Origin: Clostridia bacterium
Lineage (GTDB): Bacteria; Bacillota; Clostridia; Oscillospirales; CAG-272
Assembly: GCA_017451975.1 (NCBI GenBank)
Contig: JAFTNI010000100.1
Span: 1-7,855, forward strand
Direction of reading: 5' to 3'
Length of the DNA stretch: 7,855 nt
Shown here: positions 1 through 5,439 of the stretch, one piece after another
How the letters are laid out: every line of letters begins with the position of its first letter
Position numbering within the stretch: position 1 is the stretch's first letter
Translations under genes and position numbers: made by a program
Notes under the pieces: model-generated
What the model was told of the DNA's origin: nothing
Databases searched by the model: none
What the model saw: the letters and a program-made list of their open reading frames with translations, nothing else

Positions 1-242
1 CGTCTAAATGTACGAACTTAAAAACGGATATTCTGTTCAAAATATTGCGTAGTAATATGTTTAATATCAAAGATCCGTATTCTAATGTGTGTAGCAACAA
101 CTCAAAAATCTATCACGGCGACAGTAGTTACATCACTTCTGTCAAGTGGGAGGATTTTGTAAAGGATCCCGAGGGCTATATCCACAAAGCTTACGACATC
201 CAAAGCAAAATTAATCAATATGATATCACCAAAGAGGTGTAA
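1..242 (+). CDS. TIR-like DUF1863 (MTH538/ThsB-type) protein, C-terminal end only
   Basis: The frame is open from base 3, with no stop before TAA at 240-242, so this is the tail of a gene starting upstream of the window. The visible 79 residues read TDILFKILRSNMFN, then SSYITSVKWEDFVKDPEGYI, then HKAYDIQSKINQYDI. From memory, this pattern (a polar stretch, 'SYI' plus an acidic 'WEDFxxDPxxYI', then 'AYxxSxxIxxYDI') matches the C-terminal part of DUF1863 TIR-like proteins, the family that includes Thoeris ThsB. The TIR-like fold itself, with any catalytic residues, lies outside the window and cannot be judged. A TTG at 45 or ATG at 57 could in principle start a short protein, but no ribosome binding site stands before them and the open frame upstream argues against it. 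The next gene begins 12 bases after the stop, so the two are almost certainly co-transcribed. The family call is from recalled similarity, not a search. Confidence 0.6.
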   Translation, partial: SKCTNLKTDILFKILRSNMFNIKDPYSNVCSNNSKIYHGDSSYITSVKWEDFVKDPEGYIHKAYDIQSKINQYDITKEV

Positions 243-254
243 GGAGGTACGGCT

Positions 255-686
255 ATGGAATTTAACGAAAATCAAGTAAAGCATCTCGAATTTATACAAT
301 CCAATATAGCGAGAATGAACCAGTGTTCTTTTCAAATGAAAGGATGGATGCTTACCATTGTTTCAGCATTACTGGCACTTTATGCAGGATCTATTAGCCC
401 CGAAACAGGTAGCGGTATAAACATGTTTATCTATATAGCTATTGCGCCTGTCCTCATCTTCTGGTTTTTGGACTCATACTATTTGCAGCAGGAAAGAAAA
501 TTCAGAGGAATATATAATGACCTTATCAATCCCGAAAAATGCGGACAAATAAAACCGTTTGAAATGCCGCTGAATAAATATGATGGATGTAAGTATTGTT
601 TATGCCATATCATGTGGTCTAAAACTGAGTTTCCGTTATATTTACCCGTGATAGCTGGACTTATCATAGCTGGAATTCTACTATAA
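255..686 (+). CDS. Small three-helix membrane protein, partner of the TIR-like gene
   Basis: The protein is 143 residues. An excellent Shine-Dalgarno, AAGGAGGT at 241-248, overlaps the stop of the upstream gene and sits 6 bases before the ATG. The N-terminus is an amphipathic, soluble-looking stretch (KHLEFIQSNIARMNQ). Hydrophobic segments follow at about residues 31-47, 56-73 and 126-143. Between the second and third lies a charged cytoplasmic-looking stretch with RKFRGIYNDL and a cysteine-containing CKYCLC motif (112-117). The pattern 'KHLxxIQxxIxRM...S...KGW' followed by 'FWFLDSYYLQQERxFR' is one I recall from small membrane proteins encoded beside DUF1863 TIR-like genes. It is also loosely like the SLATT-type two-helix effectors of nucleotide-signalling defence systems. 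An effector that acts on the membrane when the TIR-like partner makes or senses a nucleotide signal is an inference; no enzymatic motif is visible. Confidence 0.75.
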   Translation: MEFNENQVKHLEFIQSNIARMNQCSFQMKGWMLTIVSALLALYAGSISPETGSGINMFIYIAIAPVLIFWFLDSYYLQQERKFRGIYNDLINPEKCGQIKPFEMPLNKYDGCKYCLCHIMWSKTEFPLYLPVIAGLIIAGILL

Positions 687-694
687 AATTCAAC

Positions 695-732
695 GCCGTC
701 GAAAGCAACCATTTAAGGTATCTTTCGACGGC
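695..732 (+). terminator. Hairpin after the membrane-protein gene
   Basis: A perfect 11-bp inverted repeat (GCCGTCGAAAG at 695-705, CTTTCGACGGC at 722-732) begins 8 bases after the stop codon, with a short ACC/GGT pairing inside the loop. The downstream bases (ATCTTAACAT) are a poor U-tract, so termination may be partial or the hairpin may mainly protect the 3' end. It resembles the hairpin at 1984-2017. Confidence 0.55.
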
Positions 733-773
733 ATCTTAACATAAAAAATAATATAAAAACAAGGATGAAAAAA

Positions 774-1967
774 ATGCCAGGAGTAACAAAGCATATATCT
801 GACCATGAAATAAGAGATATAATTTCTATGTGGTCTCAACAAATAAAAGCCATTCGACCTATTTTGCCTTACGAGTATGGCAAAGAAGAAATAATAGCTT
901 TACTGAAAGAATTCTATCCGCATGAGTGGCAATCCGTTGAATACAAGCAACTATATTATAAAAAGAAAGACGAGCATATTAAAAAACATACTGGCAGAAC
1001 GCGTCATAATATGCCTTCGGCTTCCAAGTTACTTGATAGAGTCCCTTTATTTCAAAAAATACTAACTGATGAATATAGATTGAGATGGCACACAATTTTT
1101 TCGTTAGATACGCAAGAATTAGAGCGACAAGCACTGTACACTAAAAGAAAGCCCAAAATTGACAAAGTGGATAAAAAAATAGCTGTCGCCAAAGCCAAAA
1201 TACAACAAGTTACCCCTGATTTTATAGATAAACTAATCGGTCTTTATGAAAGAAAAAACACTTCTCAAAAAGACAGGATGTACATATTGTTGGAGTTGAA
1301 AAAATATTATAACCCCACGGTTATCAATTTCTTTTTCAAATTAAACGATACGGAATTAAATAGTCAGTTGAGATGGGATGCATTCTACCATTTGCAATCT
1401 TTTAATTACGCCCCACGAGCCAGAAGACAAAAGTATATGTCAGTTCATACTAAGAACAAAAAGAGAAAACAATATCTCAAAAATGTGTATCCGTATGAAA
1501 CGTATGATATTCCCGAAACACCACAAGAGCTTGAATACCGTATCGATAATTCTAAAGAACAATTGCTAAAAGAATATGATTATTTTATTTCTCACAGTAG
1601 CAAAGATAGCGTGTCTGTGCAATCTTTAATTGTCGCGGAAAACCAGCAGAAAAAGAATGTCTTTTGTGATTGGATTAATGATGTCGATTATCTTAAGCGT
1701 CATTTGGTGTGCGATGCAACACTTAAAGTTATTGAGCGACGTATGGAGCAATCAAGAGCGTTAATTTTTGTGGAGTCTGAAAACTCAATAAATTCCATTT
1801 GGTGTAAATATGAGCTAAATTACTTCCGTGAATTAGGAAAACCTATTTTTATGATTACCAAGGACAATATAGATGCAGGTGTTTTTACCTTGCAACCAAT
1901 GCAAAGCGATTGGTATTTAGATTCCAATTATAAAAAGCTCGCATTGCTGGAGGGAGCCTCTATTTAA
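774..1967 (+). CDS. TIR-domain protein with helical N-terminal region, probable NADase
   Basis: ATG at 774 is chosen over ATG at 765 because AAGGA (761-765) is 8 bases upstream of the former and touches the latter; this gives 397 residues. The C-terminal part (from about residue 265) is a TIR domain. Its first strand and box are YDYFISHSSKD (268-278), a WINDVDYLKRHLV segment follows, and the helix SIWCKYEL ends with E347 in the position of the catalytic glutamate of NAD-cleaving TIR domains; GKPIFMI follows. The N-terminal 260 residues are Lys/Arg-rich and mostly helical. The part from VTPDFIDKLIGLYERKN through MYILLELKKYY to RWDAFYHLQSF (roughly 145-210) is HEAT-like. No signal peptide or membrane segment is seen. 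A defence role through NAD depletion or nucleotide signalling is inferred from family knowledge and from the TIR-like pair just upstream. Codons are AT-rich with many AGA/AAA, unlike genes right of 3117. No convincing own promoter was found, so readthrough from upstream is possible. Confidence 0.85.
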   Translation: MPGVTKHISDHEIRDIISMWSQQIKAIRPILPYEYGKEEIIALLKEFYPHEWQSVEYKQLYYKKKDEHIKKHTGRTRHNMPSASKLLDRVPLFQKILTDEYRLRWHTIFSLDTQELERQALYTKRKPKIDKVDKKIAVAKAKIQQVTPDFIDKLIGLYERKNTSQKDRMYILLELKKYYNPTVINFFFKLNDTELNSQLRWDAFYHLQSFNYAPRARRQKYMSVHTKNKKRKQYLKNVYPYETYDIPETPQELEYRIDNSKEQLLKEYDYFISHSSKDSVSVQSLIVAENQQKKNVFCDWINDVDYLKRHLVCDATLKVIERRMEQSRALIFVESENSINSIWCKYELNYFRELGKPIFMITKDNIDAGVFTLQPMQSDWYLDSNYKKLALLEGASI

Positions 1968-1983
1968 AATTAGTGTAAATCAG

Positions 1984-2017
1984 CCGCCGAGAGTAACCGT
2001 TTGGTTACTCTCGGCGG
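1984..2017 (+). terminator. 15-bp hairpin after the TIR gene
   Basis: A perfect 15-bp stem (1984-1998 with 2003-2017) around a GTTT loop starts 16 bases after the TIR stop codon. The following TATTTGGTGTCTTTA is T-rich but interrupted, so it is a probable intrinsic terminator without an ideal U-tract. Its sequence is related to the hairpin at 695-732. Confidence 0.65.
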
Positions 2018-2046
2018 TATTTGGTGTCTTTATACTTGGAAATAAC

Positions 2047-2065
2047 CCCCTGGTTCTACCAGGGG
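2047..2065 (+). repeat. IS left-end hairpin
   Basis: An 8-bp perfect stem (2047-2054 with 2058-2065) closes a 3-base loop. Position, loop size and the shared CTGGT/ACCAG core with the right-end hairpin fit the subterminal imperfect palindrome recognised by IS200-type TnpA. Confidence 0.65.
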
Positions 2066-2204
2066 AAGAGAAAAAGCTTCAGCGATGGCAGAAGGGTGAG
2101 CTAAAAGCAAGCCAAAAGAAGGTATAGGAAAAAATTAAACCTCCTAATATAATAGAGATGGTTTGGCGACCGCAAAATCTAAAATATCTGGAGGAATAAT
2201 TTTA

Positions 2205-2675
2205 ATGAAAGATAAAAATAAAATCAAAAGCACAGCACATTCAAAATATAGATGTCTATATCATATTGTATTTGCACCCAAATATAGGAGAAAATAGATA
2301 TATGGACAATTACGAAGAGATATAGGAGAAATATTAAGAAAGTTATGTGAACAAAAAAACATTGAAATCATTGAAGCAGAGGAGTGTCCAGACCACATAC
2401 ACATGTTAGTAATCCTCCGTATTTAAGTATAGCCACAGTTTATGGTATATCTCAAAGGGAAAAGTAGTTTAATGATATTTGATAGGCATGCAAATTAAAA
2501 ATATAAATATGGTTCAAGTAACTTTTGGTGTCGAGGATATTATTTTGACACTGTTGGACGCAATAAAAAAATCATATCCGAATATATCCGTGAACAGTTA
2601 GAAGAAGATTTTGCCATGGAACAAACTATATTAAAAGAGTATATTGACCCATTTACGGGTAACAAGAAGCAGTAG
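2205..2675 (+). pseudogene. tnpA: IS200-type transposase TnpA, inactivated
   Basis: GGAGGA (2190-2195) lies 9 bases before ATG 2205. The frame, ignoring lesions, gives 156 codons ending at TAG 2673-2675, normal for IS200 TnpA. It reads HSKYRCLYHIVFAPKYRR, then IEIIEAEECPDHIHML with the HUH metal-binding histidines at codons 64 and 66, then KGKSSLMIFDRHAN, then NFWCRGYYFDTVGRNKK. It continues into SEYIREQLEED, where the tyrosine at codon 127 is the expected nucleophile. Lesions are TAG at 2295-2297 (a likely CAG change), a missing base near 2415 compensated by an extra base near 2435 (the intervening frame meets TAA and TAG), and TAA at 2496-2498 where a leucine is expected. The protein would have cut single-stranded DNA at the element's ends. 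Several independent lesions make suppression or recoding an unlikely explanation. Confidence 0.9.
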
Positions 2676-2686
2676 GCACAAAAAGA

Positions 2687-2706
2687 CAGCCGCACGTGAG
2701 CGGCTG
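2687..2706 (+). terminator. Hairpin 12 bases after tnpA stop
   Basis: CAGCCGC (2687-2693) pairs with GCGGCTG (2700-2706) around a 6-base loop, and flanking AGGCA/TGCCT bases (about 2674-2709) can extend the helix across a bulge. There is no proper U-tract, so it is probably a 3' end stabiliser or weak terminator of the transposase transcript. Confidence 0.4.
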
Positions 2707-2722
2707 CCTGTGATTATAATGC

Positions 2723-2809
2723 GTGGTAAAACCTTCTTGCCCCTTTTAGGGGCTTCTCTGGTAGGTGTCCCTTACAGGGGATTTTCATACCACCAGTTTT
2801 ACTGGTGGT
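2723..2809 (+). repeat. Folded right end of the IS
   Basis: Three hairpins with 3-base loops follow one another: GCCCCT/AGGGGC (2739-2744, 2748-2753), CCCT/AGGG (2769-2772, 2776-2779) and ACCACCAGT/ACTGGTGGT (2789-2797, 2801-2809). In an alternative fold GTGGTA (2723-2728) pairs with TACCAC (2788-2793) and closes a multibranch structure around the first two. The last hairpin is the likely TnpA recognition palindrome. Confidence 0.55.
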
Positions 2810-2842
2810 TTTGAAATTTCGACTTTAATACGGATAATTAAA

Positions 2843-2891
2843 CAAAAAAAGAAATCCGAACACATCGTTTGTCACGAAATAGTTCGGATTT
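2843..2891 (-). terminator. Intrinsic terminator of the tRNA-Glu transcript
   Basis: Read leftwards, AAATCCGAAC at 2882-2891 (reverse strand) pairs perfectly over 10 bp with its complement at 2852-2861, and the stem is followed by CTTTTTTTG on the minus strand (bases 2843-2851). It lies 8 bases past the tRNA 3' CCA. Confidence 0.85.
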
Positions 2892-2899
2892 GTCTTGAT

Positions 2900-2974
2900 T
2901 GGTGACCCGTACGGGAATCGAACCCATGATTCAGCCTTGAGAGGGCTACGTCTTAGCCGCTTGACCAACGGGCC
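2900..2974 (-). tRNA. trnE: tRNA-Glu (anticodon CUC)
   Basis: The reverse strand starts GGCCCGTTGGTCAAGCGG and ends ACGGGTCACCA, with CCA encoded (75 bases). The acceptor stem GGCCCGT pairs with ACGGGTC (one G-U). The anticodon arm is TAGCC-CTCTCAA-GGCTG, giving U33 and anticodon CUC. The T arm is ATGGG-TTCGATT-CCCGT. The ends match, from memory, the tRNA-Glu of Bacillus and relatives. CUC reads GAG only, so a UUC-anticodon tRNA-Glu must exist elsewhere in the genome. It is divergent from the gene at 3117. Confidence 0.95.
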
Positions 2975-2987
2975 GTTAACGGATAAT

Positions 2988-3016
2988 ATTATATCACAGC
3001 TTTTTTGAAAATGCAA
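2988..3016 (-). promoter_or_regulatory. Promoter of tRNA-Glu
   Basis: On the minus strand, TTGCAT (3011-3016) and a consensus TATAAT (2988-2993) are spaced by 17 bases, with TG before the -10 (extended -10). Expected transcription start is near 2981, a few bases before the tRNA. A/T tracts upstream may act as UP elements. Confidence 0.85.
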
Positions 3017-3061
3017 GAGGTTTTTTGAAAAAAGTTTAAAATTTTTTAAAGTTTTTTTCGA

Positions 3062-3090
3062 TTGACAATAGGGTATGATTTTGATACAAT
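3062..3090 (+). promoter_or_regulatory. Sigma-A promoter of the 3117 gene
   Basis: TTGACA (3062-3067) and TACAAT (3085-3090) are 17 bases apart, followed by a 5' leader of about 20 bases and GGAGG. The in-frame ATG at 3075 lies between the -35 and -10 and so cannot be the start. Confidence 0.85.
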
Positions 3091-3116
3091 ATTTACATAA
3101 ACATATGGAGGTGGCT

Positions 3117-4502
3117 ATGAAATATAAAGAAACACTTAACTGGATTCTTGATAAGCTTGATGAAAACGGCGGAACATCATATGGAGATGATGAAAAATAC
3201 AAAGTCAATATAGATTTCGTTCATTCGCTGGGGCAGAAATGCGACTGTGTTGGCTGGAGCAAGCTTGACCTCGCCGCGCCTTTTGCGGAGGATGTAATTG
3301 CGAAAACAGAGGAATTTTGCCGCGCCAACGGTTGGGGAGCGAGAGGCTGGTATGAGCGCAAATTTACCGAAACGGGCAGCGGTTGGTTTGAGCTTAATAT
3401 ACCCGATGTGAACGATTACGAGTATATTGACCATGGTGATGATACCATATTTGCCATACGCGGATATAAATCCAAGGGCGTGCATATGATGAAAAAGTGG
3501 CACGAGCGCGGAATTGTCGTATCGACACGCGCAAAAGAAGCTCTCATACGCGGTGGAATTGCCGAGGAGAGCAACTTTTACCCCGTGCCCGATACAGGCA
3601 AATATGCGGCGGAGGAATATTACTTTTTCTTCCCGAAGGAATGTTTTGCCCATGCAGCCTTTTGCCATTTTGAATTTGACGATGCAAAATGGCAAAAGGA
3701 CAATGTGCCGGATAAAGACAACATAGCGCGTATGCAGGCATTGGGTGGAAAGCTACCGCGCCTTGCAGAGGTTTTCTATAATTTGCACGTAGACGCACGG
3801 GAAATTTACCCCATAAGCGAACTTCCCAAAAGCGGTTTTGCATATGTGAATGCGCCGACGGGATATGTTAATTTTCCAATTGTCGTGAGCGAAAAAATGG
3901 CGAAGATTTTGCTTGATGCAAAGGTGATAAGCAAAAAAATGCTTGCCCCCGTAGCGCTTTACGATGAAATCCCCGCAGGTTATGAGGAAAAAACTGGCGA
4001 GCCTTTTGAAGCCTTCGCACCTGATATTGTGGAACGGCTCTATAAGGAAAGGGACGCGTTGCGCAAGAAAAAACGCCCTGTTCGCAAGCCCACAGAGAAA
4101 GAGGCGCTGAAGTTTTTGCGAAAGGCGAAAAGCGAGCGCAAAGAGGATTTCGGCAAGAAAATGAAAAAAGAGCTTTGCGAAGTCCTTGCGGGTTGCGAAT
4201 ATGCACCTCTCGCGCCATATTATGCTGTGGCAAACGGCGGTGCGCTTTGCGATGAATACGAATTTCTTGCATACGATAAGGCTATTGAGGCGAATGCGGA
4301 TTTTTTTCGAGAGCTTGAAAAAGAGGAGCTTTTGGAAGAAAAGCCGCGCGGCGCCCTTTTTGCAAAATGTCCCGATGGCGATGCGGTGCTTTTGCTGGAA
4401 GACGGCACAGTTGTGCGATTTAACCACGAAGTGCCCGAGGTTTGGGAAAAATGGGAAAGCCTTGCGGAGTTTTTCGAGGATAACACGAAAGCAGAAGGGT
4501 GA
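3117..4502 (+). CDS. Unrecognised 461-residue protein, possible C-terminal SUKH-like domain
   Basis: The start is ATG 3117, which follows GGAGG (3107-3111) by 5 bases; the earlier in-frame ATG at 3075 is inside the promoter. No signal peptide or membrane span is visible. Residues 1-130 are acidic with DCVGWSKLDL and RGWYERKF, and recall uncharacterised Clostridia proteins. Residues about 310-355 form a highly charged helical stretch (DALRKKKRPVRK to KKMKKEL). From about 360 to 455 the layout is LAPYYAVANGG (365-375), a helical middle, then GDAVLLLEDGTVVRFNHE (421-438) and an acidic helical end. This order (helix with 'NGG', then 'gDxvxLxxDGxVxxfxHE') is like SUKH/SMI1-KNR4 domains, which often act as toxin immunity or protein-binding modules. 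That is pattern-based inference; no toxin gene is adjacent, and the function is unknown. It has its own promoter, and the next gene has another, so it is probably monocistronic. Confidence 0.85.
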   Translation: MKYKETLNWILDKLDENGGTSYGDDEKYKVNIDFVHSLGQKCDCVGWSKLDLAAPFAEDVIAKTEEFCRANGWGARGWYERKFTETGSGWFELNIPDVNDYEYIDHGDDTIFAIRGYKSKGVHMMKKWHERGIVVSTRAKEALIRGGIAEESNFYPVPDTGKYAAEEYYFFFPKECFAHAAFCHFEFDDAKWQKDNVPDKDNIARMQALGGKLPRLAEVFYNLHVDAREIYPISELPKSGFAYVNAPTGYVNFPIVVSEKMAKILLDAKVISKKMLAPVALYDEIPAGYEEKTGEPFEAFAPDIVERLYKERDALRKKKRPVRKPTEKEALKFLRKAKSERKEDFGKKMKKELCEVLAGCEYAPLAPYYAVANGGALCDEYEFLAYDKAIEANADFFRELEKEELLEEKPRGALFAKCPDGDAVLLLEDGTVVRFNHEVPEVWEKWESLAEFFEDNTKAEG

Positions 4503-4537
4503 AACAAAGAGTTTCTGCAAAAAAATCCTCTTATATA

Positions 4538-4566
4538 TTGAAATATCTATTTTTTAGTGCTATAAT
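4538..4566 (+). promoter_or_regulatory. Promoter of the DUF4886 gene
   Basis: TTGAAA (4538-4543) and a perfect TATAAT (4561-4566) are separated by 17 bases. The start of transcription should be near 4573, 30 bases before the ATG. No strong terminator was found between the previous gene and this promoter. Confidence 0.8.
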
Positions 4567-4602
4567 ATAAATAACAAAAACTTTTTTTAGGGAGTTACTA
4601 CC

Positions 4603-5331
4603 ATGAAAATTTTAGCAATCGGCAATAGCTTTTCCCAGGATGCAACAAGATATTTGCAGGAAATCGCCGCTTCCGCAGGCGAAGAACTCTTTGTTCGCAA
4701 CCTCTATATCGGTGGTTGCAGCCTTGAAATGCACGCAAACAACATAAAGAGCAACGCCCCCGCATACGACTATGAAATCGATGCGCGCGGTGTTCGCAAA
4801 ATCTCCATTCCCGAGGCGCTCACGCTTGAGGATTGGGATTATATCACGGTTCAGCAGGTTAGCGGTCGTTCCGGCAAGCCCGAAACGTACGAGCCCTATA
4901 TGGCTTACCTTATCCAGACAATCAAGGATGCTTGCCCCAAAGCAGAAATTCTTCTTCACCGCACATGGGCTTATGAAATCGGCTCCGGCCACGGCAACTT
5001 CCCTGCATACAACAGAAGCCAGCTTGAAATGTACGGCGCTATCGTTGTTACAACGAACGAATATGCTGCAAAATATGGCATTCGTATCATTCCCGTTGGC
5101 GACTTCATTCAGCTTCTCCGCAACACGCCCCCGTTCGACTTCAAAAACGGCGGTATGACACTTTGCCGCGACAACTTCCACCTTTCGCTCGACTACGGCA
5201 GATATGCCGCTGCTCTTTGCTGGTTCAAGTTCTTCACGGGAAGAAGCGCGCAGGACGTTACTTTCGTTCCCGAAAACGTTTATATGAGCTGCATCAATGC
5301 TATCAAGAAAGCGGCAGACCTCTACCTTTGA
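4603..5331 (+). CDS. DUF4886 family SGNH-hydrolase-like protein
   Basis: The protein is 242 residues. AGGGAG (4589-4594) sits 8 bases before the ATG. Block I of the SGNH fold is ILAIGNSFSQDATRYL, with the nucleophile candidate Ser9 in G7-N8-S9. IGG follows at 37-39 (block II-like glycine), then a 'WDYITVQQVSG' segment at 78-88 where family members carry a strand and a conserved polar pair. DNFHLS (190-195) has Asp190 and His193 as the catalytic Asp-x-x-His of block V, followed by the YGRYAAA helix. These match DUF4886 as I recall it. SGNH enzymes hydrolyse ester bonds, for instance O-acetyl groups on sugars; the substrate here is unknown. There is no signal peptide, so the protein is predicted cytoplasmic. 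It is flanked by a promoter on each side and appears to be expressed alone. Codons are GC-richer than in the left block. Confidence 0.9.
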   Translation: MKILAIGNSFSQDATRYLQEIAASAGEELFVRNLYIGGCSLEMHANNIKSNAPAYDYEIDARGVRKISIPEALTLEDWDYITVQQVSGRSGKPETYEPYMAYLIQTIKDACPKAEILLHRTWAYEIGSGHGNFPAYNRSQLEMYGAIVVTTNEYAAKYGIRIIPVGDFIQLLRNTPPFDFKNGGMTLCRDNFHLSLDYGRYAAALCWFKFFTGRSAQDVTFVPENVYMSCINAIKKAADLYL

Positions 5332-5334
5332 TTA

Positions 5335-5369
5335 AAATTCAACTAAACTGTGAATTTCACTCGTGAAAT
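5335..5369. repeat. Two overlapping inverted repeats upstream of the leader promoter
   Basis: AAATTCA (5335-5341) can pair with TGAATTT (5351-5357), and ATTTCAC (5354-5360) forms a near-perfect palindrome with GTGAAAT (5363-5369) around TC. The pairings exclude each other. The site begins 3 bases after the DUF4886 stop and ends 6 bases before the next -35, so it could be a weak 3' hairpin or an operator. Confidence 0.4.
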
Positions 5370-5375
5370 AAGATA

Positions 5376-5404
5376 TTGACAAAACGGCATTTCGGTGCTA
5401 AAAT
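5376..5404 (+). promoter_or_regulatory. Promoter of the leader ORF / ABC-class ATPase unit
   Basis: Consensus TTGACA (5376-5381) and TAAAAT (5399-5404) are spaced by 17 bases. The expected start is near 5411, 29 bases before the leader ATG. No other convincing promoter was found between here and the ATPase gene at 5673. Confidence 0.85.
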
Positions 5405-5439
5405 ATAATTACAAAATTAAGCCAAAGGAGGCGATTGAT

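Larger units (their letters stand above)
2047..2809 (+). mobile_element. Decayed IS200-type insertion sequence (Y1/HUH transposase, tnpA only)
   Basis: The extent given runs from the left-end hairpin to the last right-end hairpin; true cleavage sites lie a few bases outside and cannot be fixed without an intact copy. IS200/IS605-family elements carry no terminal inverted repeats. They have subterminal hairpins recognised on single-stranded DNA, and both are present here: CCCCTGGT/ACCAGGGG with a TCT loop on the left, and ACCACCAGT/ACTGGTGGT with a TTT loop on the right. One decayed tnpA lies between them, and no tnpB is seen. The element sits between the terminator of the TIR gene and that of the tRNA, a neutral spot. 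Confidence 0.8.

Noticed and set aside
765..773. ATG 765 as start of the TIR protein
   Set aside because: The Shine-Dalgarno bases abut this ATG; spacing is right only for ATG 774.
1984..2809. REP/RAYT-like system (hairpins plus Y1 transposase)
   Set aside because: The transposase resembles ordinary IS200 TnpA with its own end hairpins, and the gene-end hairpins at 695 and 1984 do not share sequence with the IS ends.
1..2900. Search for an att duplicate of the tRNA-Glu 3' end
   Set aside because: No copy of the tRNA tail was seen left of the gene, so no att site is annotated.
3075..3116. Upstream ATG extending the 3117 protein by 14 residues
   Set aside because: This ATG sits between the -35 and -10 boxes and would not be in the transcript. 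GGAGG points to ATG 3117.
2825..3208. Minus-strand open frame of 127 codons
   Set aside because: It runs through the tRNA-Glu gene and its promoter region, so it is a chance frame.
3753..4520. Long minus-strand frame of 255 codons opposite the 3117 gene
   Set aside because: It is a shadow of a gene with strong promoter and ribosome site. The product has no recognisable pattern and no ribosome site of its own.
4501..4530. Terminator after the 3117 gene (GAAAC/GTTTC then A-run)
   Set aside because: The stem has only 5 A/T-rich pairs and no U-tract on the coding strand.
5163..5366. 67-codon plus-strand frame overlapping the end of the DUF4886 gene
   Set aside because: It is out of frame with a clear family gene, has no ribosome site and runs across the intergenic palindromes.
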